The notes beneath the pieces are model-generated. The model was not told the DNA's origin and did no database searches. It worked only from the letters and a program-made list of their open reading frames with translations. From positions 1 through 64,000 of the forward strand of contig JBKCUK010000008.1 in assembly GCA_046318415.1 (NCBI GenBank): a stretch of DNA of 64,000 nucleotides, read 5' to 3'. A program made the translations under genes and the position numbers. This document shows, piece by piece, positions 41,995-49,665 of the stretch. Numbering within the stretch: the stretch's first letter is position 1; each line of letters begins with the position of its first letter. The stretch is from JBKCUK01 sp046318415. Its GTDB lineage: Bacteria; Pseudomonadota; Alphaproteobacteria; Caedimonadales; Caedimonadaceae.

Positions 41995-43770
41995 ATGCTC
42001 AAAAAACGTCACCTCATGGCGCACCTGGCGTGTACGGCTGTATTAACTATCTCCTCACTGAGTGCAACACCAAGCATGGGGGAAGAAAACCCTTATGAAA
42101 ATTCTCCCGTGCCAAGTCTCGTGCATCTTGCTGGCAAGACCTATCGTGGATTGCTGATTGACGAGGTGAAGCGTTTCGACACGGCGAATAAAAAAGAGAT
42201 CCAGCAACAAGATCTCACCGATCAGGATTTGCAGAACAAAGCCCCTTTCTTTTGGGCAATGACCCAAGCGATGCCCGTTGAGGTCTGGCGTGACTTGGTT
42301 TTTGGCGCCTGCTATCACATCGCCACCAGAAGGGACAAAGTGGAGGGTATGTTCTTTGCGGTGACTGTTGCTGATCCGGATTTGACCTCCCCCCTTCATA
42401 TCCGGCTTATGGGATATATGGCAAGCCTGGATCTCACCCACATCGAGCTCACGCATGCTTTAGGACAAAGCAAAAATTTCTTCTCTCAGTTGGCGCGGAA
42501 TGAGTGCCTGATCCAGAAATTAAGTCTTGAAGGTACCCTTACTACGAACCGCAGCACTGGGCTACTTCGTGGGCTGGCGGAGCTTCGCTTTCTCAAAAGT
42601 CTCAATCTTTCCTGGAATCAATTTTTCATAACAGATTTTGAGGAAATCACTAAGCTCACCCAGTTGGAAGAACTCATTTGGCGAACGAATCCGTTCACAA
42701 ACCATATCAGTCACTTGACCGCTCTTCACAATCTTCGGGTGCTTGATCTTCAAAGTTCAAAGACCGAGGTTTCTTTAGAGAAACTGTCTTCCTTCACTGC
42801 CCTAGAAGAGCTCAATTTGTCCAAAACCTCTCAGCCTATTAATGGATTGAAACATCTTCAGCATTTCCATGGGCTGCGGTCTCTGAACCTTGCCAACTGT
42901 GGAATGATCAAAGATGCTAGTGGGGTTCTACTTCCGCAAAGTCTGGAAATTCTTAACGTAAATCAGTGTGCTCTGGCTGCCCAGCCACGTGTCCTCACGC
43001 ACCTCACACGTCTTGTAGATCTGGAGATTGCCGGTAACCGCTTAGGTGACGCCCTATTAGAAATCGCCCCTTTAAGCAGATTAACACGACTCGTTGCGGG
43101 CCATAACGACGCACCAAGATCCTTGACCTTTTTAGAGCAGTTTACCAACCTTCAAGGTTTGCATCTGGCGGGCAATACGCAAATTTCTACGGACTTTTTG
43201 CGCTCGTTAACCAATTTGAGGGCGCTTTCGTTGGCAAGTGCCCTATTGAGTGAGGTTGAGGAAGATCTTCATCCCCTTAAGAATCTGTTTTTTTTGGATC
43301 TTGCCAAGAATCCAATTCAGCATCTGCGAAATCTTTCGTGCGGAAACACCCTGCAGATCCTGAATATTGAAGGGACAGGTTTGCAATTTTTAACTGAGCT
43401 TACAGGTTTGTCCCAGTTGAAAAAGGTGACCCTATCAAATAATAGTTGGAACGACTTGGATCAGACTCTTGGATTCTTTACAGGATTAACAGAACTTAAC
43501 TCAGAAAACCTTAATATGGGAGCACATTTATTGGCGCTCACCAGTTTATCGCGACTTCAGGTGTTGAATCTGGATAATAATGTTTTGAGAAAAGGGCCGG
43601 GGTCTTACCATGTGCCACAAATGACTGTGCTAGAAACATTGCGCGCTTTGAAAAAGCTATCCGTCCAAAAGACCGAACTTTTTAAAAGCGACCCTATTCT
43701 TGAAGCGCTCTCAAAACGAAATGTGGAAATCGTGCGTGACCATCGCATCGGCAGTAAGAAATTTTCGTAA
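41995..43770 (+). CDS. Exported leucine-rich-repeat protein
   Basis: The 591-residue protein starts with a signal-peptide-like segment (LMAHLACTAVLTISSLSA) and an N-terminal domain of about 170 residues. LRRs of roughly 22-24 residues run to about residue 570: LKSLNLSWNQFF, LRVLDLQSSKTE, LEELNLSKTSQP, LRSLNLANCGM, LQGLHLAGNTQIS and others. A short segment around residue 91 (QAMPVEVWRDLVFGACYHIA) has a weak F-box-like start, but the rest of the box is not convincing. A scaffold or host-binding role is inferred. A GGAACATAGG site precedes the ATG and a weaker hairpin terminator follows. Confidence 0.82.
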   Translation: MLKKRHLMAHLACTAVLTISSLSATPSMGEENPYENSPVPSLVHLAGKTYRGLLIDEVKRFDTANKKEIQQQDLTDQDLQNKAPFFWAMTQAMPVEVWRDLVFGACYHIATRRDKVEGMFFAVTVADPDLTSPLHIRLMGYMASLDLTHIELTHALGQSKNFFSQLARNECLIQKLSLEGTLTTNRSTGLLRGLAELRFLKSLNLSWNQFFITDFEEITKLTQLEELIWRTNPFTNHISHLTALHNLRVLDLQSSKTEVSLEKLSSFTALEELNLSKTSQPINGLKHLQHFHGLRSLNLANCGMIKDASGVLLPQSLEILNVNQCALAAQPRVLTHLTRLVDLEIAGNRLGDALLEIAPLSRLTRLVAGHNDAPRSLTFLEQFTNLQGLHLAGNTQISTDFLRSLTNLRALSLASALLSEVEEDLHPLKNLFFLDLAKNPIQHLRNLSCGNTLQILNIEGTGLQFLTELTGLSQLKKVTLSNNSWNDLDQTLGFFTGLTELNSENLNMGAHLLALTSLSRLQVLNLDNNVLRKGPGSYHVPQMTVLETLRALKKLSVQKTELFKSDPILEALSKRNVEIVRDHRIGSKKFS

Positions 43771-43790
43771 GCTAAGCTCTTAACAAAAGT

Positions 43791-43829
43791 CGCCCTGGGA
43801 CTGCGCACGACGTGGTCTCAGGGTGTTTT
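43791..43829 (+). terminator. Probable terminator of the LRR gene
   Basis: A 10-bp stem with two G-U pairs (43791-43800 with 43816-43825) is followed by TTTTCTT, 21 bp after the stop. Confidence 0.65.
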
Positions 43830-43874
43830 CTTGTAAAAGATGCACACTACCTAAGAAAAAGCGGTGCTGTCATC

Positions 43875-44555
43875 TTAGATGAGATTTTCAGCTCTCAGCG
43901 AGCAATACTTGCCCTTTGCAATAATGATATGGTCATGAAGAGAGATTCCCAAATTCTCTGCGGCTTCCTTAATGCGCCGTGTGACCTCAATATCAGCCTG
44001 AGAAGGGGTGGGATCACCACTGGGGTGATTGTGAACAAGGATCAGGGCGGATGCCCCAATCTCAAGGGCGCGCTTGATCACTTCTCGTGTGTAGACCGGG
44101 GTGTGGTCAATGGTGCCCCGTTGCTGCACTTCGTCGGAAATAAGCCGGTTATGTCGGTCGAGGAACAGCAGGCGGAGCTCCTCATTTTTAAGGTGATCCA
44201 TGGAGGCGCGGCAGTAATCAATCACCTTCTGCCAAGAGGCAATCACCGGGCCAGATGTGGCCTCAAACCGTAACATATGTTGCGCTGCGGCCTGTACCAC
44301 TTTTAAGGAGGTGATGCATGCATCCCCCATGCCCTTGACGCGAATGAGCTCGGCTGGCTCTGCGCTCATTACTTGATAAAAAGACCCAAAGGTCTTGATG
44401 AGTTCCTTGGCCAGAGGTTTCACATCTCCCCTGGGTTTGGCCGCGTACAGCACAAGCTCTAGCAATTCGTAATCAGCAACCCCATCGACACCAGCCTTCA
44501 TAAAACGCTGGCGGAGGCGATTGCGGTGACCAGATGTAAAGTCTGCCTGTGACAT
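43875..44555 (-). CDS. radC: RadC family protein, JAB/MPN domain
   Basis: The 226-residue protein begins GHRNRLRQRFMKAGVDGV, continues YELLELVLYAAKPRGDVKPL (helix-hairpin-helix region), and has the JAMM metal motif LILVHNHPSGDPTPSQAD near residue 170-187. The annotated repair role of RadC is uncertain; the family is a predicted metallopeptidase-fold protein. It is intact in length. Confidence 0.93.
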   Translation of the reverse strand: MSQADFTSGHRNRLRQRFMKAGVDGVADYELLELVLYAAKPRGDVKPLAKELIKTFGSFYQVMSAEPAELIRVKGMGDACITSLKVVQAAAQHMLRFEATSGPVIASWQKVIDYCRASMDHLKNEELRLLFLDRHNRLISDEVQQRGTIDHTPVYTREVIKRALEIGASALILVHNHPSGDPTPSQADIEVTRRIKEAAENLGISLHDHIIIAKGKYCSLRAENLI

Positions 44556-44652
44556 TTTTTGAAATTTATTCTTTACTTAGAGACTTAGCCTAACATTTCA
44601 TGGTCAAAACATCCATGCTCTCGCAACAATAAACATTTTAAAAGAACAAGAT

Positions 44653-45495
44653 ATGCCCAAGTTGATTTTTGAAGTGCATGAAAATTTCGAAAGTGCACGC
44701 TCCCGGGGGCTTGTCGTTTCCTTGGAAAAGTGGCTACTGCGTCACCCAAACCACTGCGTTGGGATAATCCGCAAAGGCTGGTCTCGAGGATCGTGGCTCG
44801 AGCATATGCGCAATAATCCATTGTTTGCAGAGCGGGTCGTGCTGTGGCATGTGCGGGCAACGGAATACACCAAGGATACCGTTACAAATCTATTGAAAGA
44901 AGTGGAGCAAGTGAAGAGATTATCTCCCCATGTGCGCTTTTTCGTGATCAAAGGCGATCCTGACCCAGCTGATCCTATGGATGGTCTTGATACCCTTGAT
45001 GCGCTGCGCGTGCTTAAAGATCTGGGTTTTCCAACAGCCGCAGCTATTCATCCATGGCCCCATGACGATGGGAGCGAGGACTGCACGGCCCTTTGGCAGC
45101 GCACGCTGCGGAAAATATACCTTACGGACCATTTGGTGACGCAAGTTTTATTCGCCGATCCTGGATATGCCTACTTTTGGGAAGATCTGGCCAAGCACCT
45201 GTCCGCTATGGGGCTAGCACGACCAAGCATAACCTTAAGCTTGCGCCTTCCACAGACACTCGATGACATTGTGCTTATGAAAACATGGGGTTGTTGGATC
45301 CCAGAAGAGCTTGAGGCGGAACTTGCAACACTAACCCTAAGGGATGTGTCGGAGGTGATGGCGCCCCACCTTCGCGCGTCCCACGCCTTTCATAAAGAGC
45401 ACCTGCAGCGCCAGGGGTTTGATCTTACAGGCATCTATTTATCCGGGAGTCACCAGGTTCTTTTATCTGAGAGTCTCAGTGGCTTTTGTGAGTAA
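44653..45495 (+). CDS. Divergent methylenetetrahydrofolate-reductase-like protein
   Basis: The 280-residue protein shows the MTHFR barrel rhythm: VRFFVIKGDPDPADP (compare the RGDPP segment), LDALRVLKDLGF, AAAIHPWPHDDG, then VTQVLFADPGYAYFWEDLAK (compare TQ-x-FFD) and the MKTWGCWIPEEL segment (compare the GVxIP end of MetF). Several MetF catalytic features are not obvious, such as the N-terminal Glu motif and the lipid-like FAD loop. It may be a degenerate or specialised reductase or a related barrel protein. It is divergent from radC. Confidence 0.55.
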   Translation: MPKLIFEVHENFESARSRGLVVSLEKWLLRHPNHCVGIIRKGWSRGSWLEHMRNNPLFAERVVLWHVRATEYTKDTVTNLLKEVEQVKRLSPHVRFFVIKGDPDPADPMDGLDTLDALRVLKDLGFPTAAAIHPWPHDDGSEDCTALWQRTLRKIYLTDHLVTQVLFADPGYAYFWEDLAKHLSAMGLARPSITLSLRLPQTLDDIVLMKTWGCWIPEELEAELATLTLRDVSEVMAPHLRASHAFHKEHLQRQGFDLTGIYLSGSHQVLLSESLSGFCE

Positions 45496-45528
45496 AATTG
45501 CCAAAACAGCATAACGGCAGAAGGAATG

Positions 45529-45558
45529 TTGACATCATAGCGTTTTTGTGCCTATATT
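45529..45558 (+). promoter_or_regulatory. Sigma-70-type promoter of the HAD paralogue cluster
   Basis: A perfect TTGACA (45529-45534) is followed after 18 bp by TATATT (45553-45558), 30 bp before the ATG at 45588. This is the clearest promoter in the window. Confidence 0.75.
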
Positions 45559-45587
45559 ATTGACTCTTTGATGAGGGTTTAGACACA

Positions 45588-46373
45588 ATGCCATTGATTT
45601 TATTTGTTTTATGTTCGTTATCTTGGATATGCGGAACCTCTGAGGCCCACGCAAGTCGCACGACCCATCCTTATCCCTGGTCAGAAACCGTTGAAATTGC
45701 GCCGGTGAAGTCGGTGACCAGCCTTGGCGAGGTCAGGGACGAAATGCGTGAATTCATCAGTCAACATCGTATCGATCCAGATCAAGTCTTATTCGTTTCC
45801 GATTGGGATCAGGTCATCTCCACTTACAAAGATAATAAGGAAAATCTGCAAGAAGGCGATCATACCCAAGATACCCTTGAGGACATACATAGTGATGGGA
45901 TCGAATTTCGCGTTTTGACCTATCGTGGTCACATTTTGCAAGATCATTTTTGTGATACCGCAAGTATTGGCAAAGGGTGCACGCACAAGAACAAATGCCC
46001 TGTGACACGTCTTACCCAAAAGTCTCTTAAAATGCACGATTTCTTACCCGTGCTGCAGCAAGATTTTCCTGTCAAAAGCCTGCGTTACAGCGCTGGCCTG
46101 CTGACCCATGGTGCCGCAGTGCCTTCAAGTTTGGATTCTTATTTTCACGGGCGCATAGCCTTTGCGGCCAAAAGTAAAGGAGATACCCTACGCAATCTCC
46201 TCTGCCATGTTTTGATTGAAAAAAATATTCATCACATTTTCTTTGTTGATGATCGTTGGGATTTTATTGAAGACGTAATAGCTGCTATTGATTATTACGC
46301 ATCAAATGATCAATACATCGGCCAACATAAGATAAGAACACTTCAGTGTTTTCAATTTTCCAATAAAAAATAA
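45588..46373 (+). CDS. Exported HAD-fold protein, DUF2608-like (paralogue 1)
   Basis: The 261-residue protein has a signal peptide (LILFVLCSLSWICGTSEAHA). HAD motif I is VSDWDQV (Asp72, Asp74), motif II VLTYRG, the Lys of motif III in KSKGDTL, and motif IV FFVDDRWDFIEDV. Between motifs II and III lies a cysteine-bearing cap (CDTASIGKGCTHKNKCP). HAD enzymes of this type are secreted acid-phosphatase-like; DUF2608-type proteins occur in intracellular bacteria such as Legionella and Chlamydia relatives. It is first of three tandem paralogues, 28 bp before the second. Confidence 0.78.
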   Translation: MPLILFVLCSLSWICGTSEAHASRTTHPYPWSETVEIAPVKSVTSLGEVRDEMREFISQHRIDPDQVLFVSDWDQVISTYKDNKENLQEGDHTQDTLEDIHSDGIEFRVLTYRGHILQDHFCDTASIGKGCTHKNKCPVTRLTQKSLKMHDFLPVLQQDFPVKSLRYSAGLLTHGAAVPSSLDSYFHGRIAFAAKSKGDTLRNLLCHVLIEKNIHHIFFVDDRWDFIEDVIAAIDYYASNDQYIGQHKIRTLQCFQFSNKK

Positions 46374-46400
46374 GTTCTAAATATTAAAAGGACTTCATCT

Positions 46401-47333
46401 ATGGTTAACAAGACCAGCTATGCTTTGTTTGCCCTTATTGCCCTTTTTTGGTCCCCATCAGTGAATGCAAGTTTCTTGTTGTGTGATGAAGACTTAACTT
46501 ATGACGATTTGGGTTCTGTAAAAGAAAACAGCGAGCATGCTAGGGTTAAGCGTGGGGCTTCAGATGACCTTGAATTGCATGTGAGCAAAAGACGAAAGTT
46601 TGCCGAACATCAGAGTGACGCATTTCGCGTGTTACCTGTGCAGTCTATTGCCAGCCTGGATGTCTATTTAGAGGAAATCGAGAACTTCCTTGCCTCGGAG
46701 CCAAATCTCGACCCAGCCTCGGTTCTGGTTCTTTTTGACTGGGATGATGTCGTGACCAGATATGACTACAAAACCGAGCTGTATAAAGAGGGGGGCAAAA
46801 CGCATCAAATCTTGCATAGGATGCGCGATCTGGGGGTCTTTACTCGGATTTTGACAGCGCGGGGACATGTTCTCCAAGGTCATATTTGCCATGATTGTGA
46901 ATGGAGCGCAGACTGCCCAGCGGATCGATTAAAAAGGACGGCGATGAGGATGGGAGATTTTCTACCGCAAAATTGGAAGAAGGACTATACCCCAGACGAG
47001 CCGGTTTTGTTTTATGTCCCTGAGGGAGATACGCATCCCTATTCGACGATTATGGTCGATGATATCGTCTTTAGCGCTAACCACAAAGGTGAGTCTTTAA
47101 TGGACCTTCTGGAAGCGCATTTTTCAGGTTCTCCCATAAGTCATATCTTTTTTGTGGATGACCAAAGAGCTTTCATAGAGGAAGTGATAGAATGCCTGGA
47201 GGAAAGCGTCAGAGAAAACCTTATAAAGCGACGCCATCCTCTGAAGAGTTTGCGCTGCTTTCATTTTCCCCCGTTTTCAGATGCAGCTCAGATCAAGCAA
47301 AATGTGCTAGTGGATAAGAACGCCCGAGGATAA
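46401..47333 (+). CDS. Exported HAD-fold protein, DUF2608-like (paralogue 2)
   Basis: The 310-residue protein has a signal peptide (ALFALIALFWSPSVNA) and an acidic linker with a basic KRRK patch at about residue 65, then HAD motif I LFDWDDV, motif II ILTARG, motif III HKGESL and motif IV FFVDDQRAFIEEV. The cap holds CHDCEWSADCP, matching the Cys positions of the other two paralogues. AAAAGGAC precedes the ATG. All catalytic positions are kept, so phosphatase-like activity is possible. Confidence 0.78.
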   Translation: MVNKTSYALFALIALFWSPSVNASFLLCDEDLTYDDLGSVKENSEHARVKRGASDDLELHVSKRRKFAEHQSDAFRVLPVQSIASLDVYLEEIENFLASEPNLDPASVLVLFDWDDVVTRYDYKTELYKEGGKTHQILHRMRDLGVFTRILTARGHVLQGHICHDCEWSADCPADRLKRTAMRMGDFLPQNWKKDYTPDEPVLFYVPEGDTHPYSTIMVDDIVFSANHKGESLMDLLEAHFSGSPISHIFFVDDQRAFIEEVIECLEESVRENLIKRRHPLKSLRCFHFPPFSDAAQIKQNVLVDKNARG

Positions 47334-47374
47334 ACTGGCCATTGTCGGCTTCTTATGAAAAGGGAGTGATGAAA

Positions 47375-47635
47375 ATGCGTGTTGTCTTGCGTGTTACTCC
47401 CAAAGCAAGTACGAACGCTATCCTTGGTTGGCAGGTTCAGCCCGATGGCTCCAGGGTCCTTAAAGTAAGTGTGACAGCCGTTCCTGAGAAGGGGCAGGCG
47501 AATGAAGACCTCATCCGTTTTTTATCCAAAGTTTGGCGTTTACCCAAAAGGGCCTTTCGCCTGGTGCAGGGGGCCAGCAGTCGCACCAAAATCATGGAAG
47601 TGGAGGGGTTAAGCGAGGAGGTGTTATGTCTTTAA
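47375..47635 (+). CDS. DUF167 / UPF0235 (YggU) family protein
   Basis: The 86-residue protein matches the small YggU fold: MRVVLRVTPKASTNAILGW, LKVSVTAVPEKGQANEDLIRFLSK and RLVQGASSRTKIMEVEG. Its function is unknown in the family. It lies between HAD paralogues 2 and 3, and its stop overlaps the start of paralogue 3. The ATG at 47375 is 8 nt after AGGGAG; the ATG at 47369 is too close. Confidence 0.9.
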   Translation: MRVVLRVTPKASTNAILGWQVQPDGSRVLKVSVTAVPEKGQANEDLIRFLSKVWRLPKRAFRLVQGASSRTKIMEVEGLSEEVLCL

Positions 47636-48483
47636 GAACTCTCACGTCAGTCTGGCAAGCCGAAAGTGTGAAGCGCTCAGTTCTGTTGTTTTCGGCCTAT
47701 TTTTTTAGGCTTGCTGTTCTTTTTGTTAGTGTTCCCTGTTTCAGTTCTGAACCTCTGGATGACAAGGCTCTCCTCGAAGTAGATCTTCCCTCTACAAGGG
47801 CCATTTCCTGCCACCTTGTGCCCGTTGATAGCCTTGAGACATACATTCAGCAGGTCCATGTGTTTCTCAATGCGAATGTCACAACAGACCCAGAGATTCT
47901 GCGCAAATGTCTCGTGCTTTTTGATTGGGACGGTGTGCTCTATGGGAAAGTTGCAAATGGTAAAAAGGATATCCTGGACATTCATGCGGCTCTCCAACAC
48001 CTCAGCGCTTTAAAAGAGAAGGGGGTTCCCTTGATGGTTCTCACCGCACGGGGACCCGACCTTCCCGGGCATGTCTGTGATGGATGCAAAGAAGACTCCT
48101 CCTGCCCAATCTTCAAGTTATTGTCGTGCGCCCATCGTATACAACGACTGAATGGCCATAGCAGCCAAGAGATATTTGCCGATGCTATAGGTAAACCAAT
48201 CCTTTTTGAGTCCTTCTACGATGATGTGTCAAATCGCTCACTGCTCACCAGCGGAGTTCTTTTCTCGCCGCAGAACAAGGGTTTTTCTCTTTTGGGGTAT
48301 TTAAAACAAATCGAGCAAAAACAGACCATAGAACACGTTTTCTTCATTGATGACCAACGAGACAGATTGCATGAAGTTGTTGAAGCAGTTGCCCGTTATG
48401 GTCACCATTTTTCATTGAAGTCTGTTCGGTGTTTTCACCTCAAGCGCGCTTCCAGGGCTAATTCTTCGCCAATGCTTCATTAA
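47626..48483 (+). CDS. Exported HAD-fold protein, DUF2608-like (paralogue 3)
   Basis: The 285-residue protein has a signal peptide (SAYFFRLAVLFVSVPCFSS), HAD motif I LFDWDGV, motif II VLTARG, motif III NKGFSL and motif IV FFIDDQRDRLHEV, with the cap CDGCKEDSSCP. The start at 47626 follows GGAGG and overlaps the DUF167 stop by 10 bp, so it is translationally coupled to that gene. Its last 26 bp overlap the convergent FliL-like gene. Confidence 0.78.
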   Translation: MSLRTLTSVWQAESVKRSVLLFSAYFFRLAVLFVSVPCFSSEPLDDKALLEVDLPSTRAISCHLVPVDSLETYIQQVHVFLNANVTTDPEILRKCLVLFDWDGVLYGKVANGKKDILDIHAALQHLSALKEKGVPLMVLTARGPDLPGHVCDGCKEDSSCPIFKLLSCAHRIQRLNGHSSQEIFADAIGKPILFESFYDDVSNRSLLTSGVLFSPQNKGFSLLGYLKQIEQKQTIEHVFFIDDQRDRLHEVVEAVARYGHHFSLKSVRCFHLKRASRANSSPMLH

Positions 48484-48997
48484 ACTGTTCGATAAGGACG
48501 TTTTTAAGCAAGTCGCCCTTAATGTATTGACGGCATAGGGCTTCAACACGCGCTTTAATGTCTGGGGCTTGAATGCGATAGTCAGGGCTCCAGATGACAG
48601 AAAGAAGCCCGTATAGATCCATAATAATAGCGCTCGTAATCCGTGGTACTTGAGCCTCAAGATGGGGCGTGACCTCAATGCTTTTTGCCTCGAGCACCAG
48701 GTCAAGAATGAAGTAACTAACAATCTTGCGGTGTTGAATAACCGGGATGCGAATAGCCGGAATTTGGACGTACGGTGAGGGTTGTGAAGATTTTTTGTCT
48801 TCTTTTGCTTTATCGGGCTTTTTATCTTTTTCCTTGTCCTGCTTCTGACCTTTTTCGGGCTCATCAGCCTTGCCCTTGGGTGCATTTGATGAAGCCATAG
48901 AGGGGGCAGGACATAAGGCCAATCCCAGCAGCGCGCAGAGACTAATCGCGCTGAAGGCGTAGGTGCAGACCCTGTGCAATCTTGTCCAGGACACCAT
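48458..48997 (-). CDS. Exported protein with FliL-like periplasmic domain
   Basis: The 179-residue product has a signal sequence (FSAISLCALLGLALCPAPSMA) and a Lys/Glu-rich linker. A C-terminal domain (YVQIPAIRIPVIQHRKIVSY, FILDLVLEAKS, then paired helices ending NVLIEQFNEALAKN) resembles the FliL fold, although no flagellar genes are nearby. It overlaps nusB by about 56 bp if the ATG at 48997 is used; 49048 is an earlier alternative. The resemblance is by eye and moderate. Confidence 0.6.
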   Translation of the reverse strand: MVSWTRLHRVCTYAFSAISLCALLGLALCPAPSMASSNAPKGKADEPEKGQKQDKEKDKKPDKAKEDKKSSQPSPYVQIPAIRIPVIQHRKIVSYFILDLVLEAKSIEVTPHLEAQVPRITSAIIMDLYGLLSVIWSPDYRIQAPDIKARVEALCRQYIKGDLLKNVLIEQFNEALAKN

Positions 48998-49424
48998 TGA
49001 CAAAAGCTGGCTCGTTGCCATCGAAAAAGCCTCGTGCAATATCCACATATTCTGTGATGATAACGGGGGCAGGTGCCCTTGTCACGGGACTTAATAGTTC
49101 GGCAGTGCCAATGGAGAGGATGGCGCGGACTAAAGGTTCAAGACGCTCTAAGCTCCAGTTTTCACTTAATGATTGTGTGATCAGTTGCGCAATATCATCG
49201 GCGCGCTGAATACGTGTGCTAAGAATGCCCTTGAATGTTGCAACGTGGGGAGGGTAGGGATAGTCGCTTGAGTCGAGTTGCTCGTCAAGAAAGTAATCCA
49301 TAACCGCAGGAAGGGTTTGGGCATTGATCTCGGATTGATAATGGGCTTGTACTGCTGCAACGCGCGCCGCACGGGTTTTTTCAAATTTACCACTGTGCTT
49401 GTCGTCGTTCAGCTTATCTGTCAT
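48942..49424 (-). CDS. nusB: Transcription antitermination factor NusB
   Basis: The 160-residue protein carries the NusB core: TRAARVAAVQAHYQSEI, then WSLERLEPLVRAILSIGTAE, VIITEYVDIARGFFDGNEPA and FVNGVLDKIAQ. NusB binds boxA of rRNA leaders with NusE. The N-terminal extension (MTDKLNDDKHSGKFEK) is charged and slightly long. It is upstream of the FliL-like gene in one transcript. Confidence 0.94.
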   Translation of the reverse strand: MTDKLNDDKHSGKFEKTRAARVAAVQAHYQSEINAQTLPAVMDYFLDEQLDSSDYPYPPHVATFKGILSTRIQRADDIAQLITQSLSENWSLERLEPLVRAILSIGTAELLSPVTRAPAPVIITEYVDIARGFFDGNEPAFVNGVLDKIAQGLHLRLQRD

Positions 49425-49611
49425 CGCCTGTCATTCCTTTTTAAAACATCCATCACTTATCCATGAGCCTGCATACTGCCCATTTCAAGACAAAAGTGCA
49501 ACATTTAGATTGCGTTTGATGTTTATGAGATAAGAAAAACTAGATTTCAGAGCACTGTGCAGCCCTTTTTTCGAAGCCGATTATAGCGCGGATGACATTT
49601 TCCCCGAGTGC

Positions 49612-49640
49612 AAAAAGAAGGGCGAGGAAACCTCGCCCTT
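49612..49640 (-). terminator. Terminator of the ATP/ADP translocase gene
   Basis: A perfect 10-bp stem (49618-49627 with 49631-49640, 3-nt loop) is followed on the minus strand by CTTTTTG, 26 bp after the translocase stop. Confidence 0.9.
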
Positions 49641-49665
49641 TGATCATAGGAATAAAGTTAAGACT

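Noticed and set aside
41667..42002. 111-codon minus-strand frame upstream of the LRR gene
   Set aside because: It overlaps the start of the LRR gene, has no ribosome-binding site and no recognisable features.
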